Shown piece after piece: positions 20,912 through 31,996 of a stretch of 64,000 bases of DNA. The first letter of the stretch is position 1, and the number at the start of each line of letters is the position of its first letter. Below the pieces are notes generated by a model. The model saw nothing but the letters and a program-made list of their open reading frames with translations. It had not been told where the DNA came from and ran no database searches. A program made the translations under genes and the position numbers. Source of the DNA: Tetracentron sinense (Eukaryota; Streptophyta; Magnoliopsida; Trochodendrales; Trochodendraceae); NCBI GenBank assembly GCA_015143295.1, contig CM026562.1, forward strand, positions 10,754,041 through 10,818,040, in the 5' to 3' direction.

Positions 20912-22962
20912 TGTCGCGACCCAAAACCCACCCTAGGAGTTAGAGTGAACTTTGGACGACTAATCATGGATTTCATGACTTGCTTGACAAACCAACCTGC
21001 AAAAACCCACAGAGCATATACAATAGAGGATAGAAATAGCGGAAACATACTCTAATATAACACAGCGGAAGTCTAAACAAACCTCTATGTATATACTTAC
21101 GCAAATCCAAGTTTATACAAAAGGTAACCATAAGAAAGTGCAGACATGCCCGCCAAAATACATAAATCTAACTCTCATCTCACCCACAGCTAATCCACTC
21201 AGAATCTAAAAGTACGGCTGAGCATGGAATACTCAGCGAGTACAAACTACTAGCTAACCATAACAATAGCGAAAGCATAACAACAGTGAGCAATACAAGA
21301 TATTAATTTAAAGCAATAGTGAAAGCATAAGATACATAGCCATATCTTGACATGCGTGTATGAATGCAAAAACCTCGGTAAAACTCATGTCTCGGAAACC
21401 TTTTTCGTGTCTCGGTCAAATCATGTATGTGTGTCGTGTCTTGTCTTGTATTTCATGTCTTGATTTGTTCTTGACTTGTATACTTGTGAGCCAGAGGCTA
21501 GCACCCTTCCTTGGGCTACCAACCTCCTTGTCATGTTCTTGTTCCATTTCACTTGTGAGCCAGAGGCTAGCACCCTTCCTTGGGCTACCAACCTCCTTGT
21601 CATGTTCTTGTTTCATTCCATATACAAATACAATCTTGGAAAACCCGGTTTCATGCATGCATGTGTGGTGTGTGTAGCACTTGTAATATCATGATGACAA
21701 TGCGACATGAAGAGTAGTGTATAGCAATTCAATCCACAGTATAACCATATAGGAATTTGAGTAATCTACGTGACATTTGAATAGTTCATCATTCATAAGA
21801 ACACATGCATAAGGTCTACTTTCATTTTCTTCATTTATGTCATTTATTCCTAGTTTAGGCATTTTGTCAAACACATAGCATGCAAGGTTCCTTAATGGTT
21901 CATCTTCTTCTTTTTAGTGCCTACTTTCCATCCAAAAATCAAGGTATGTTCATTATTGGTAAAGTACCCATCCACCATTTCCATCACCCAACATACACCT
22001 CGGCATCCAATCGCCACATCAACACCCACACACATCCATACCTTTTTCTTATCTTATTTAGGTTCATTGGAGATGATACATTTCATATGGGAGGCAAACA
22101 TAATAGCATAAATCACATTTCATAAGGAAAACCTAGATTTATTGCTAGGGTAAGTTAGTAGGGTGTACTAACCTTGAATCAAGGCTTGATCCTTGGTAGG
22201 GACCTTGATTGAAGCTCCAACTTGAAAGATGAAGCCTTTGCTTGAAAGAAGCTTGAGTTGGGGAAGAAATCTCTTTTAAAAAAACATGCGTGAGGGCTGC
22301 CCTAGCTTTGAGAATGCACCCCACCCGAGCTTGAGTTGAAATCTTGAAGAAAACGTGCTTGGGGACGATCTAGGGTCTTCACCCCTTTGATTTCTTCTCC
22401 AAAAGCAACCTAGGTTTAGAGCTTTCTCCTCTTCTTTCTCTATCTCTCAAAATCCCTCAAATGTTGTAAGTGAGGCCTCAAAGGGTCGAGCAAACCCTTA
22501 TGGGTAAGGGTTTAACACCCAAAAGATGAAAACGCCCTTACTGAAATTTCTGCAAAAACACGAAGACCGAGCGATCGGTGTTCATGACCGATCGATCGGT
22601 TGCCTACCGAGCGATCGGTGTTTATGACCGATCGACCGGTCAAAAACTCACTCTCTGGAAAATTTCCCCATACAAAATTTCTGACCGTGCGATAGCTACC
22701 GATCGATCGGTTATGGACCGATCGATCGCTGACTGGACCGAGCGATCGGTCTTCTGTATGTCTGGACTGTTTTGACCATATCTTTTGACTCGTTTGTCGG
22801 ATTTCGACGATTCAACTTGCGTTGGATCCGTCTTTCGAAAACGAACATTTCTGACGTTTCGGAATTTCCGATTTCTCCCTTATTTATTAATTAGACTATA
22901 AAAACGGCCAATTAGCTATGAAGGTGGTATTCATTAAGGATGAAAAAGTCTGGGGTGCTACA
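20912..22962 (-). repeat. X: solo LTR of chromovirus type with mismatched flanks
   Basis: Plus-strand ends are TGTCGCGACCC (20912) and GGGTGCTACA (22962); reversed, it starts TGTAGCACCCC. Both ends resemble the Z LTRs (40295-42581 and 59070-61405), for example GACAAACCA and TAATTAATAAATAAGG. It carries a 69-bp direct repeat (21482-21619) and palindromes ACCGATCGATCGGT and variants (22566-22750). The left 5-bp flank is AATTG and the right is CGACC, so there is no target duplication. No coding sequence is seen. Confidence 0.85.
22566..22750 (-). promoter_or_regulatory. Palindrome array of X
   Basis: Perfect ACCGATCGATCGGT at 22587-22600 and 22698-22711. Variants start at 22566, 22606, 22627, 22717 and 22737. 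Spacings inside each cluster are 19-21 bp. It lies in the 5' part of the minus-strand LTR, equivalent to the Z array before its TATA box. Confidence 0.7.
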
Positions 22963-23560
22963 CGACCAATTCCTTAATCTTGAGAGCATCAACATTCTTG
23001 CTCTCCTCTATGATAGTGACCTTAGATTGAAATCTCTCAGGTAGAGATTTAAGGATTTTTCTCACAATTTTGGACTCACTAATTTTCTCACTTAAATTGA
23101 AACTGGAATTAACAATGTCACTTAGTTTCGTATAGAATTCATCAAAAGTTTTATTATCATCCATTTTCAAATTTAGTGGTGAGCATTTGGAGCTTTGAGA
23201 TCTTGATAGTGGTGGTACCTTCATGGGTCATCTCCAGAATATCCCATGCCTCCTTTGCTGTTTCACATGAGGAAATTATTCTGAATTCCTCTACAGTGAC
23301 TGCTGTAAAGATTGCTTTGAGACCTTTTGTGTTCCAACAACTTGTCTCGAGCTCATCTTTGTTCCAATCTTTGGAACTCTTAGTCACTATTACATCACCA
23401 AGAATATTCATGGGCGTGGTCCACCCATCCTAAATAGACATCTAGATTCTCTCGTCCATTAATTTGAGAAACGCTCTCATTCATGCTTTCCAATACACAT
23501 AGTTATTCCCATCAAACAGTGGGGGACGAGAGATGGACCGCCCTCTCTTGGAGTAGTCAT
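22963..23560 (-). pseudogene. gag: Copia-2-type gag fragment in copy B
   Basis: The same UBN2-type gag sequence as 17496-18093, with the same frameshift between the two gag frames. It is truncated at 22963 by the X junction, so it lacks both zinc knuckles. It is not a functional gene. Confidence 0.88.
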
Positions 23561-23630
23561 TGACTTAAGGATAAATGCAAGATCACACTTAAGGGACTAA
23601 CCTTATCAGTGAACCCGCTCTAATATCAAT

Positions 23631-24856
23631 TGAAATTCCCTAGTTCAATGATTTCCTTGCCCTAGAGGGGGGGGGGGGTGAATAGGTCTAACTTAAGTTA
23701 TCTACCAATTTTAATTTTAGCAATCACAAATAATCAATAACAAGTACACATGCAACTTTTTACGTGGAAAACCCTTTCGAGAAAAACCACGGGACCTAAT
23801 CCAGCACAAAATTCACTATGAGAAGAATTAAGCCATACAAGACTCGAATCTTACCCAACCAGACACGACACACCGTTCCTTGGTATTGATTCCTCGTGTT
23901 GAGTACCATGAACCCAGCTGGTTCGATCTTTGCCACAGCAGCTCTAATTCCTCACTGACCACTTTTTCTCAAACCTTACACACCATGATCTTAAAAGATC
24001 GATTTCCGTCCTTGACGGCTTTGGCTCATGCCAACCAAATTCTCAACAGAGAAACACAGGGGATTTAATATTCAGAACACCTCTAGAGTGATCTCATCAA
24101 TTGCTTGAGGATCAACCAATGCAATTTTGTATGATCTAGAAAAGAAGAACTTGCATATCTAGAGAAACCAATGAGTGAGAGAGGAAAGAAATTAATCTAG
24201 AGTATTGAGAAATTCTAGTGCCTTCAAAAATAGGTCTTCAACTCTCTCTCAATCCTCAAGATGAGCTAAGGAATGATCCAATAAATAGCCAAGGGAAAAG
24301 GAGTTGACAAATATGATTCAGATGGTTTTAGTAACATGATATACAAGGTCCATTCGAACGGCCATAAGGGGCATTCGAATAGCCTTGAATTTGGACAAGA
24401 ATGGTTGAAAACGGGCTGGCAAGGAAGCTACTGGATTTGAACTTTAATTGCCCATTCAAATAGCTGGCTGGCCATTCTTGGGCATTTGAACGGCCAAGCT
24501 GGGCGTTCAAACGGTCAATATAGTTTTGCTTACTATTTTTCATACAGACCATGCCTCTTCAACCATTCTTATACCAAGACCATCCAAAGGCTATTTTAAA
24601 TACTTTGAGTCAATTTCTAATCACCTAGGGCATGAGATATATTTTCTAAGTCAATTCCCCCTAAGGAAACCACTTGGTATCTAGGTCAATTACCATCCTA
24701 AGAGCATGAGTGAAGCTTTAACTGGAATGCACTTCTCTTGGAGTCTTTGGAGCTTCATCTTCAACAAACTTGATCAATCGGACAATCAATAACACTAGAC
24801 TTACATTGACACCATTTTGTCATCAGAATTAAGCTAATACAAAATATGACCTTACA
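23631..24856 (-). repeat. Copia-2-type LTR in copy B
   Basis: Same length (1226 bp) and layout as 18164-19389, with a few substitutions and compensating single-base length changes (the G-run near 23667 and TACTTTGAG near 24601). It contains the same TTCGAA repeat array, from about 24354 to 24507. Confidence 0.9.
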
Positions 24857-26882
24857 AAGATAAAGGTCATTCACGAAATACCCCCTCCAAGAAATCTGCG
24901 TGAGCTGAAAGGACTTCAATGTCGACTTGCTTACATCTAGAGATTCATTTCTAACTTGGCCGAAAGGTGCCAACCCTTTTCCCGGCTGATGAAGAAGGGA
25001 ATACCATTCCAATGGGATCAGGCATGTCAAAATGCCCTCGATAGCATCAAGACCTATCTCACCATTCCAGTGGGATCAGGCCTGTCAAAATGCCCTCTAA
25101 AAGACGATGAAAGGGCAAGCCCTTACTGACTTCCTTGCAGCATATCCGGTTCCCGCAAACTCACCATTGGTGACCGACCTCCATGATAAAGAAGTTATGC
25201 AGGTACAGGTCAAACCAGACTGGAAGATGTACTTTGATGGAGCTTCAAGAAGCCCCAATAGAATCAAATGCATCAACACGAAGGAGAACAAGTCAAGTGT
25301 TGGTATTGTTTTTGTCACACTAGACAAAGCAATCCTACTCTATTCCTTCGCCCTAATAGAAGGATGCTCAAACAATGAAGCTGAATATGAGGCCCTGACA
25401 GCAGGTCTTGAAATTGCTCTTGAGATCACAGTGGATGAACTAACCGTCTATGGGGATTCTGAACTCGTCATCAAACAAGTCCGAGGTGAATATGCCGTAC
25501 GAAGAGTCATCCTTCTTCCCTATCAGAAGAGAGTAGACCAGCTACTTGCTCAAATACCAAAGAGTAGCCTCTTCCATGTCCTTAGAGGAGTCAACAATCA
25601 AGCCGATGCTTTGGCCGGTCTTGCAGCATCTCTAACTCTACTAACAGACATGGTACTGACTATCACAGTAGGAGAAAGAAGAACTCTCAAACCCCTTCCG
25701 AATATAGATTTCAAGAAAACAGTTTGTTCTATGACAATCAAAGAAAAAGACGAAGACTGGTGACAACCTTTCATCGATTATCTCCAACATTGTCGATTAC
25801 CCAGATACCGTGCCAAACTTGTTGAAGTCCGTCGACATGTCACAAAGTTCGTGATGCTGAAAGATACTCTGTATAAACGATCCTTAGATTGTATCTTAAT
25901 AAGGTGCCTCTCAGGAAATGAAATTGATGAAGCCATGGAAGAGACTTATGTCGGGATCTACGGTGCCCACCAAGCTGGGCCCAAACTCTAAATGCAGCTG
26001 AAAAGATTGGGCTACTACTAGTCGACGATGATCACTGATTGTCTCAACTATGCAAGAAAATGCAAAGTGTGTCAACTTCATGCTGACTTTATACACAGGG
26101 CTCTCGAGCCCCTGCACATGACATGTTCAAGGCCCTTCGCAGTATGGGGAATGGTTGTCATAGGACCATTCACCCCACCATCATCTACCGGGCATCAATA
26201 CATCCTGGCTATGATGGACTACTTCTCAAAATGGGCTGAAACCCTCACCCTCAAAGAGGTCAAACACCACTCAGTGGCAGACTTCATCTAGACTAACATT
26301 ATATATCGGTTCGGAATTCTTGAAAGCATCATCACAGATAATGGGCAACCTTTTCGAAGCACCTCGATACACAAATGGTATGTCAAATTTGACATCAAGG
26401 AGAACCATTTCACCTGGTATTATGTAGCCGCGAATGGTCTCACCGAAGTCATCAACAAGACTTTGTGCAAAATCCTCAAAAAAGTTGCGGACAAAAGAAA
26501 ATGGGACTGGCACGAATGCCTACCCGAAGCACTCTAGGTATACATGACTACTTACCGAATTCTGACATAGGCCATGTCATATTCCCTGGTATTCGGCAGT
26601 GAAGCAGTTCTCCTCCTAGAAATTCAAATTCCCTCCCTAAGGGTGGTAATTCAATAGTCTATCACAAATGAAGGCTCAACTAAGGTTCGTCTAGCAGAGC
26701 TCAAAACTCTTGATAAACATCGTCTTCGAGCCCAATAGAACTTAGATGTACAGACAAAGGCTAACTATTCAATAAAAGAGTAAGGCTAAGGTCTTTTAAA
26801 ACAAGGGATTTGGTTTTAATGGTCAGGACTCCAATCATCGTCACGCATCGAACTAAGGTAAAGCTCGAACTGAAGTGGGAAG
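24857..26882 (+). pseudogene. pol: Tat pol, copy B: connection, extra RNase H, integrase
   Basis: Same order as copy A but extends further. The RNase H frame runs 25107-25763, longer than in A because A's TAA at 20015 is CGA here. It ends at a TGA (25761-25763) where A has CGA. The integrase at 26028 onward reads CKVCQLHADFIH, GMVVIGPF (first catalytic Asp is Val), DYFSKWAE, ITDNGQPF (second Asp kept) and GLTEVINKTL (Glu kept). Stops are frequent beyond 26288. It is interrupted at 26882 by X2, within the WEGPY segment. Confidence 0.88.
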
Positions 26883-29063
26883 TGTCGCATCTCAAAATAC
26901 CCCCTAGGAGTTAAGGGATACTTTAGAGGTGACTATTCATACCTGTCAAACCATCCTGTACTGAACAAGGTGAATACAATGCAATAAAGACAATAATCAG
27001 AGTGCAGAAGCTAAACCTGAATGCGGAAACGTGAACTAACTTTTTCTTTTCATTCTATAACTCCAAAACAGTATTCCAAGTTAACATGTACATAATATAT
27101 CAAGTCAAAGGTGGACATGCCCACCTATCAAAATATCAAAATACAAAAAGGAACTATTGAGCCCACTATGTTCAACAGTAATCTAAGTAAGGCCAAACGT
27201 CGCGGTCCCTATCCTCTTGCGACTGTATTAGGATAGGAGGCTCCCTTTCCTCAACATACTCTTCCTCAACCCAAGGCTCAGGGTTGAGGGCTTTCTCGGT
27301 ACCTGCCGACATAAAAGTACGGTTGAGCATGGAATACTCAGCGAGTACAAGCTACTAGCTAACAATAGCAATAACAATCACACAAGGCAACAAGATATAG
27401 TTCATCACATCAACTCAAAACAAATAATAGATGCATATGACAATAGCATTGAAGGTAAAGCAATAGTCATGACATGCTTGAATGAATGCAAAAACTCCAG
27501 TAAAACTTGTACTTAAAAGCCATGTCTTATACTTGAAAATAGTCTTTCATGTTTTTTTCAAAACTTGTTCGTCATAATTAAAAACTTGTTTCTTGTCTTG
27601 GTCTTGTTCGTGAGAATCACACATGTCTTGCTTGTTCTTGTCATGTTCTTGACTTGACTTGCTTGTATACTTGTGAGCTAGAGGTTAGTGCCCTTGAGGT
27701 GACTTGTAAGCCGAGAATGTAAATTCCCTTCAGCGAAATATATATATAAGAAAGGTACACCAACCTCCTTGTTATGTTTTCTTGTGAGCCAGGTAAGACA
27801 TATCTTGCGATATGCCCTACCCTTGACATTCATGCTTGTTTTCCTTGTGAGCCAGGTATGACATATCCTAGGGATATGTCCTACCCCTGACCGACCAGAT
27901 GTCTGGCTTTATCGATTGTATTGTGAATCACATTCTTGTTCTCTTTTGTTTCATTCAAATACTTGTACTTTAAAAATGTCAGTTCATGCATGTAGGCGTG
28001 GGTGTGTGTAGCACTTGTAGTAATCGTGATGACAATATGACATGAAGGATAGTGTATAACATTTCAATTCATAGTATAAACATGTGAGAATTTAGATAAT
28101 CTATATGGCATTTGATCAAGGTTATGAATTTGAAGGAAACTACACATATTCATGCTTTAATATTCTTCATTGATAGGGGAACTTCTCATTTAGGCATTTA
28201 ATCAAACACATGGTATGCAACATTTCATAGTCATTTCATTTCCTCTTGTTAGTGCATACATTCCATCAAAACATCAAGGTGTATTCATTATTTGTAAGAT
28301 ACCCTTCCACCATTTTTCCATTACACACATTACACCACATCCACACGGCATCCAAATGCCTCAAACCCCTCATCCATCCATACATTCCATCATTCACATT
28401 ACCTTGTTTATATTTAGGGAATATAGCATATTTAGAGAAGAAGAGAAACACAAGATCGAAGGCATCATTTACAATAAAGAAAACTAGGTTATTGTTAAGT
28501 GAGTTAGTAGGGTGTACTAAACTTTAAAATTGGAGGAGAACTTGAGGGAAGATGAGATTAGATCTTTGGTGTAAGAAAACCTTGCTTGAAATGGGTTTTG
28601 AGAAAAAGCCTAGTTCTTCCCTTCTCTAATTCTCCCAAATATGATCTTTGAGGGTTTATGAAACCCTCACCTAGGAGTTGAAATTTCGTCCAAAACAGAC
28701 CAAATAGGCAAAGTGCTCGAGGAGCAGTCGATCGGTAAGCTAGCGGTCGACTGGTGATGAGGAGCGGTCAACCGGTAGGCTACGGGTCGACCGGTGGATG
28801 GAGCGGTCAACCGGTTAGTCTGTGTTTTGCCCATTTTGCTGATTTTTCATTATTTTTTTTCCACTTGGTATTTTGGCCATATCTTTTGACTCGTTAGTCG
28901 GATTTTGACGATTTAACTTGCGTTGGATTCATCTTTCGAAGAGGAACATTTCTCACATTTCAGAATCTTTGAATACTTCTTTATTTATTAATTAGACTAC
29001 GTGAAAGGCCAATTAGTTACAAGAACATTGTTCATTAGGTACGAAAAGTTTCGGGGCGCTACA
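26883..29063 (-). repeat. X2: solo LTR of chromovirus type
   Basis: Plus-strand ends are TGTCGCATC (26883) and GGGGCGCTACA (29063), 2181 bp. Flanks are GGAAG (26878-26882) and AGAAG (29064-29068), a 5-bp target duplication with one change that restores the Tat integrase frame across it. It is homologous to X and to the Z LTRs at both ends. Palindromes (AGCGGTCAACCGGT, AGCGGTCGACTGGT and similar) start at 28723, 28742, 28763, 28782 and 28802, 19-21 bp apart. Two CATATC...GATATG stems lie at 27797-27816 and 27860-27880. Confidence 0.9.
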
Positions 29064-29184
29064 AGAAGGTCCCTACATCATAGTGAATGAATATTCCAAC
29101 AGGGCTTACTTGTTGACTTCAATGGATGCAAAGCGAATCATCCCTCCAACCAATGCAAGATTCCTAAAGCGATATTATTCCTAA
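29064..29184 (+). pseudogene. pol: Tat integrase C-terminus
   Basis: Continues the frame cut by X2: GPYIIVNEYSNRAYLLTSMDAKR...RFLKRYYS, then TAA at 29182-29184. This is the usual end of Tat-type integrases. It shows that X2 entered a once-continuous coding sequence. Confidence 0.85.
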
Positions 29185-30545
29185 TAATCGAAAAGCTCAT
29201 TAGACCAAAACTTTAAAAGATGGTCTAGGAAAAAATTAGAGCACCCAAAAGACTCACTAAGTTAAAAATCCGAAGTCGAAACCTTCCTAGGTATGAATGG
29301 AAACTGCGTATTCGCTCTTAAAATACGAGTCAAAGCTTCAAAAGTCTGAAGATATAAGACCGAAGTAACACTATCCCCCTGGGATTCAAAATCATCGTTA
29401 TTGTCCCTCAATACGGATGAAACGAAGAAAAAAATTGCTACCTGTTGTATCAAGAAGAAACCAAAACTCTAAAGAAGGACTTCTCACCATCAAGGGAATG
29501 CGCTTAAATAAAGCATGTCTGATGAATACAATGGACGGACAACAAAATATCTTTCCCAACCAATATATGATTCTCAAAGTAATACCATCCAAGAGGATCA
29601 AATAAAAGCCCGCTACACCAAAATCTCAAAAGATGGTCTAGGCAAAAATTATGGCACCAAAATACCCGCTAAGTTGAAAATCCGAAAGGACGGCTTAGGC
29701 AAAATTGGGTCAAAATCAAAATGCTCGCTAGACTAACACTTCAAGAGTCAGTCTAGGAAAAAAGTAGGGCAACAAAAAGCTCGCTAAACTAACACTCTAA
29801 GAGTCAGTTTAGGAAAAAATTAGAGCGATTTGACAGGCTCCTAAGTACGAGCTAAAACTGTTCACTGTGATTCAAAAGTCTCCAAATACAAGACTGAAGT
29901 CCAAACCCTCCTAGGTATGAACAGAAACTGCCTATTCGCTCTCAAAATACGAATCAAAGCTTCAAAAGTCTTCAAGATACAAGATCGAAGCCAAAACCTT
30001 CCTAGGTATGAATGGAAACTACTTATTCGCTCTCAAAACGCGAATCTAAATGCCCATTTCTTGAACTACGTTTGGCTTAATCCTATCATGGGTACGTAGG
30101 CAGCCTGAGAAAATCAACTTGGGCTAAACCAATTCTTCTAAAAGAACACCATCCCCCTGGGATGTAAAAAACCATATTGCCTTCCAATATTGGGTGACTT
30201 GAAGAAAAAATGTTCACTGGATCAAAGTCTAGGTAAAAGTATAAGCAAAGTTGACAGGATCCTAAACACGAGTTAAAAGTGTTTAACATACCCCCGAGGG
30301 CTCCTTGACATAGGTCGAAGCTATTCACCAAAATTAACTTTCCTGGATATGAACAGAAACTATCCACGCCCTCCTTCAACTGCAAGTGACAAAGAAAGAG
30401 GGAAAAGAAGAAAAATGGTCAAAATATCGAAAACCCAAGGGAATGATCAAGATGAAGTTAGAGTGAAACAGTTGCTCCAACATTGCCAGGTTCGAGTTTT
30501 GTACAGCTCAAAGAAATCTCATTGCACGAATCTCGAAGGGGTATT
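29185..30545 (+). other. 3' untranslated region of the Tat element with diffuse repeats
   Basis: Noncoding. Recurrent blocks include CTAGGTATGAA(T/C)(G/A)GAAACT (about 29289, 29911, 30003, 30346), TTCGCTCT(C/T)AAAA and GGTCTAGG(A/C)AAAAATTA. Long gypsy 3' regions with such repeats are common in the Tat lineage. No conserved protein is visible; short open frames are chance. Confidence 0.6.
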
Positions 30546-31996
30546 TGTGGGCAGCAAAATTGCAACACCCTAACAAGTTGGACGCACCAAGTTTAATGCA
30601 TCTACCTACACCTGATCCCTGCCCCTGATCTGAGAGGTCAAAACCTCTTGAATGTCTCTTAGTGCTAGCCTCAATGGGCTTACATATGTTCAATACATGA
30701 GGGCCAAAACCTCACGGATGAATTCTTAGTGCCATCCAACCTTTAGGTGTCAACCTCTGAAAGCTGACACGTGTTTGAACCGTGAGGGTAAACCTCATGG
30801 ATCTAACCTTTACGTGCCAGCCTCCGGGAGGCTAACACGTGTTTGGTCCATGAGGATAAACCTCACGGATCCAACCTTTAGGTGCCAGCCTCCGTGAGGC
30901 TGACACGTATCTGATCCGTGAGGGCGAAGGCCCTCACTGATATAACTCTTTAGTAATAGCCTCCGAGAGACTGACACGTATCCTATCCGTGATGGTCAAA
31001 ACCTCACGGATAACTCTTTAGCGCTAGCCTCTGAGAAACTAACATCTGTCCAATCTGTGAAGGCCAAAACGTCATAGATAATTCTTAATTGTCAGCCTTT
31101 GAGAGGCTGACAGGTGTCTGATACGTGAGAATAAACCTCACGTATCAACCCTTTAAGAGTCATCCTTTTGAGATGCTGAAACGTGAATAATCCGAGAAGA
31201 CAAATCTCACAGATTTCATCCTACTAAGTATCAGCCTCCGAGAGGCTGATATATATTTGATCCATGAGGGTAAACCTCACGGATCAACTATTTAGGTGCC
31301 AGTCTCTGAGAGACCAACACGTGTTCATAAGATTAAATCTCATGAATTTAGATGGCAGTCAATAGTTGACTGCCACGTCCTGAAAAGTCTTAAAGGAGAT
31401 TCTCCTGGCTTTAGGGATCCTAAGATAAGGATCCCCCTCTTTTAAAATCCAATGGGATGCCACATGGCAACCCATAATCATTAAAGGAGTAGGAATTTAT
31501 CCTATATCCTAGGAAATGATGTGACTTAACATCCACATTTTGAGGAGAAGATATTATCTTCTTCTCCCGAATGGTATTAGGATTTCCCTCAAAAATGGGA
31601 AACCTAGTACAAGAGTCCTCAAAAGAAGAGGACTCTCTTTAGCTTTAGGAGTCTCCCAGATAAGGGAGACCCATGAGCAGGCCTCCTCTAAGAGGATATC
31701 TCAAGTTGACTTTCCTAAAATATGGGAGTCAAAGAGAGAGACCAAAAAGGACTCTCTCAAACCAATGAAAGGAGGGTTTCTCATAAGAAACCCACACGAA
31801 GACACACAGGAAGAAAAACAAAGAAATACGAAAAAGAGAGGAAAATCCCCTGGAAGAAACAACAAGCAAAAGCAAGCAAGTCGGAGAAGAAGAAGACTCC
31901 TTCTACATGGAGAATATCAGATGAGCCTCATAAAATGGTCACCCCTGTTCTTTCTTCTTTTTTGAAGACATTAAGAAAAAACCTCAAAGAGGTATC
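30546..31996 (+). repeat. Probable 3' LTR of the Tat element with hairpin array
   Basis: Starts TGTGGGCAGC after the purine-rich CGAAGGGGTATT. About nine degenerate units of 65-80 bp (30660-31330) each hold two stems: AGCCTC...GAGGCT and GATCCGTGAGG...CCTCACGGATC. Examples are 30819-30833, 30887-30901, 31092-31110, 31230-31250, 30984-31012 and 31120-31146. The right edge is set by the next LTR start at 31997. The exact LTR ends are uncertain because no second copy is available for comparison. Open frames at 31540-32036 are purine-rich chance frames. Confidence 0.5.

Larger units (their letters stand above)
22963..26378. repeat. Direct-repeat copy B (3416 bp)
   Basis: Begins exactly at the right end of X, at the base matching 17496 in copy A, and is collinear with A to 26378. 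Beyond that it runs on without a break into the Tat integrase, while copy A is cut there by X. Contents: gag 5' half (minus, 23560-22963), Copia-2-type LTR (23631-24856) and Tat pol (24857 onward). Confidence 0.93.
24857..31996 (+). mobile_element. Tat-lineage Ty3/gypsy element (3' part), split by solo LTR X2
   Basis: Includes pol 24857-26882 and 29064-29184, a 3' untranslated region 29185-30545 and a probable 3' LTR from 30546. The 5' portion was replaced by Copia-2 insertion. X2 (26883-29063) interrupts the integrase C-terminus. Lineage assignment rests on the extra RNase H (YFDGASR) and the integrase type. Confidence 0.8.

Noticed and set aside
17496..26378. Simple target-site insertion of X into one copy
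   Set aside because: X's two flanks come from different genes and the sequence on either side is duplicated, which simple insertion does not explain.
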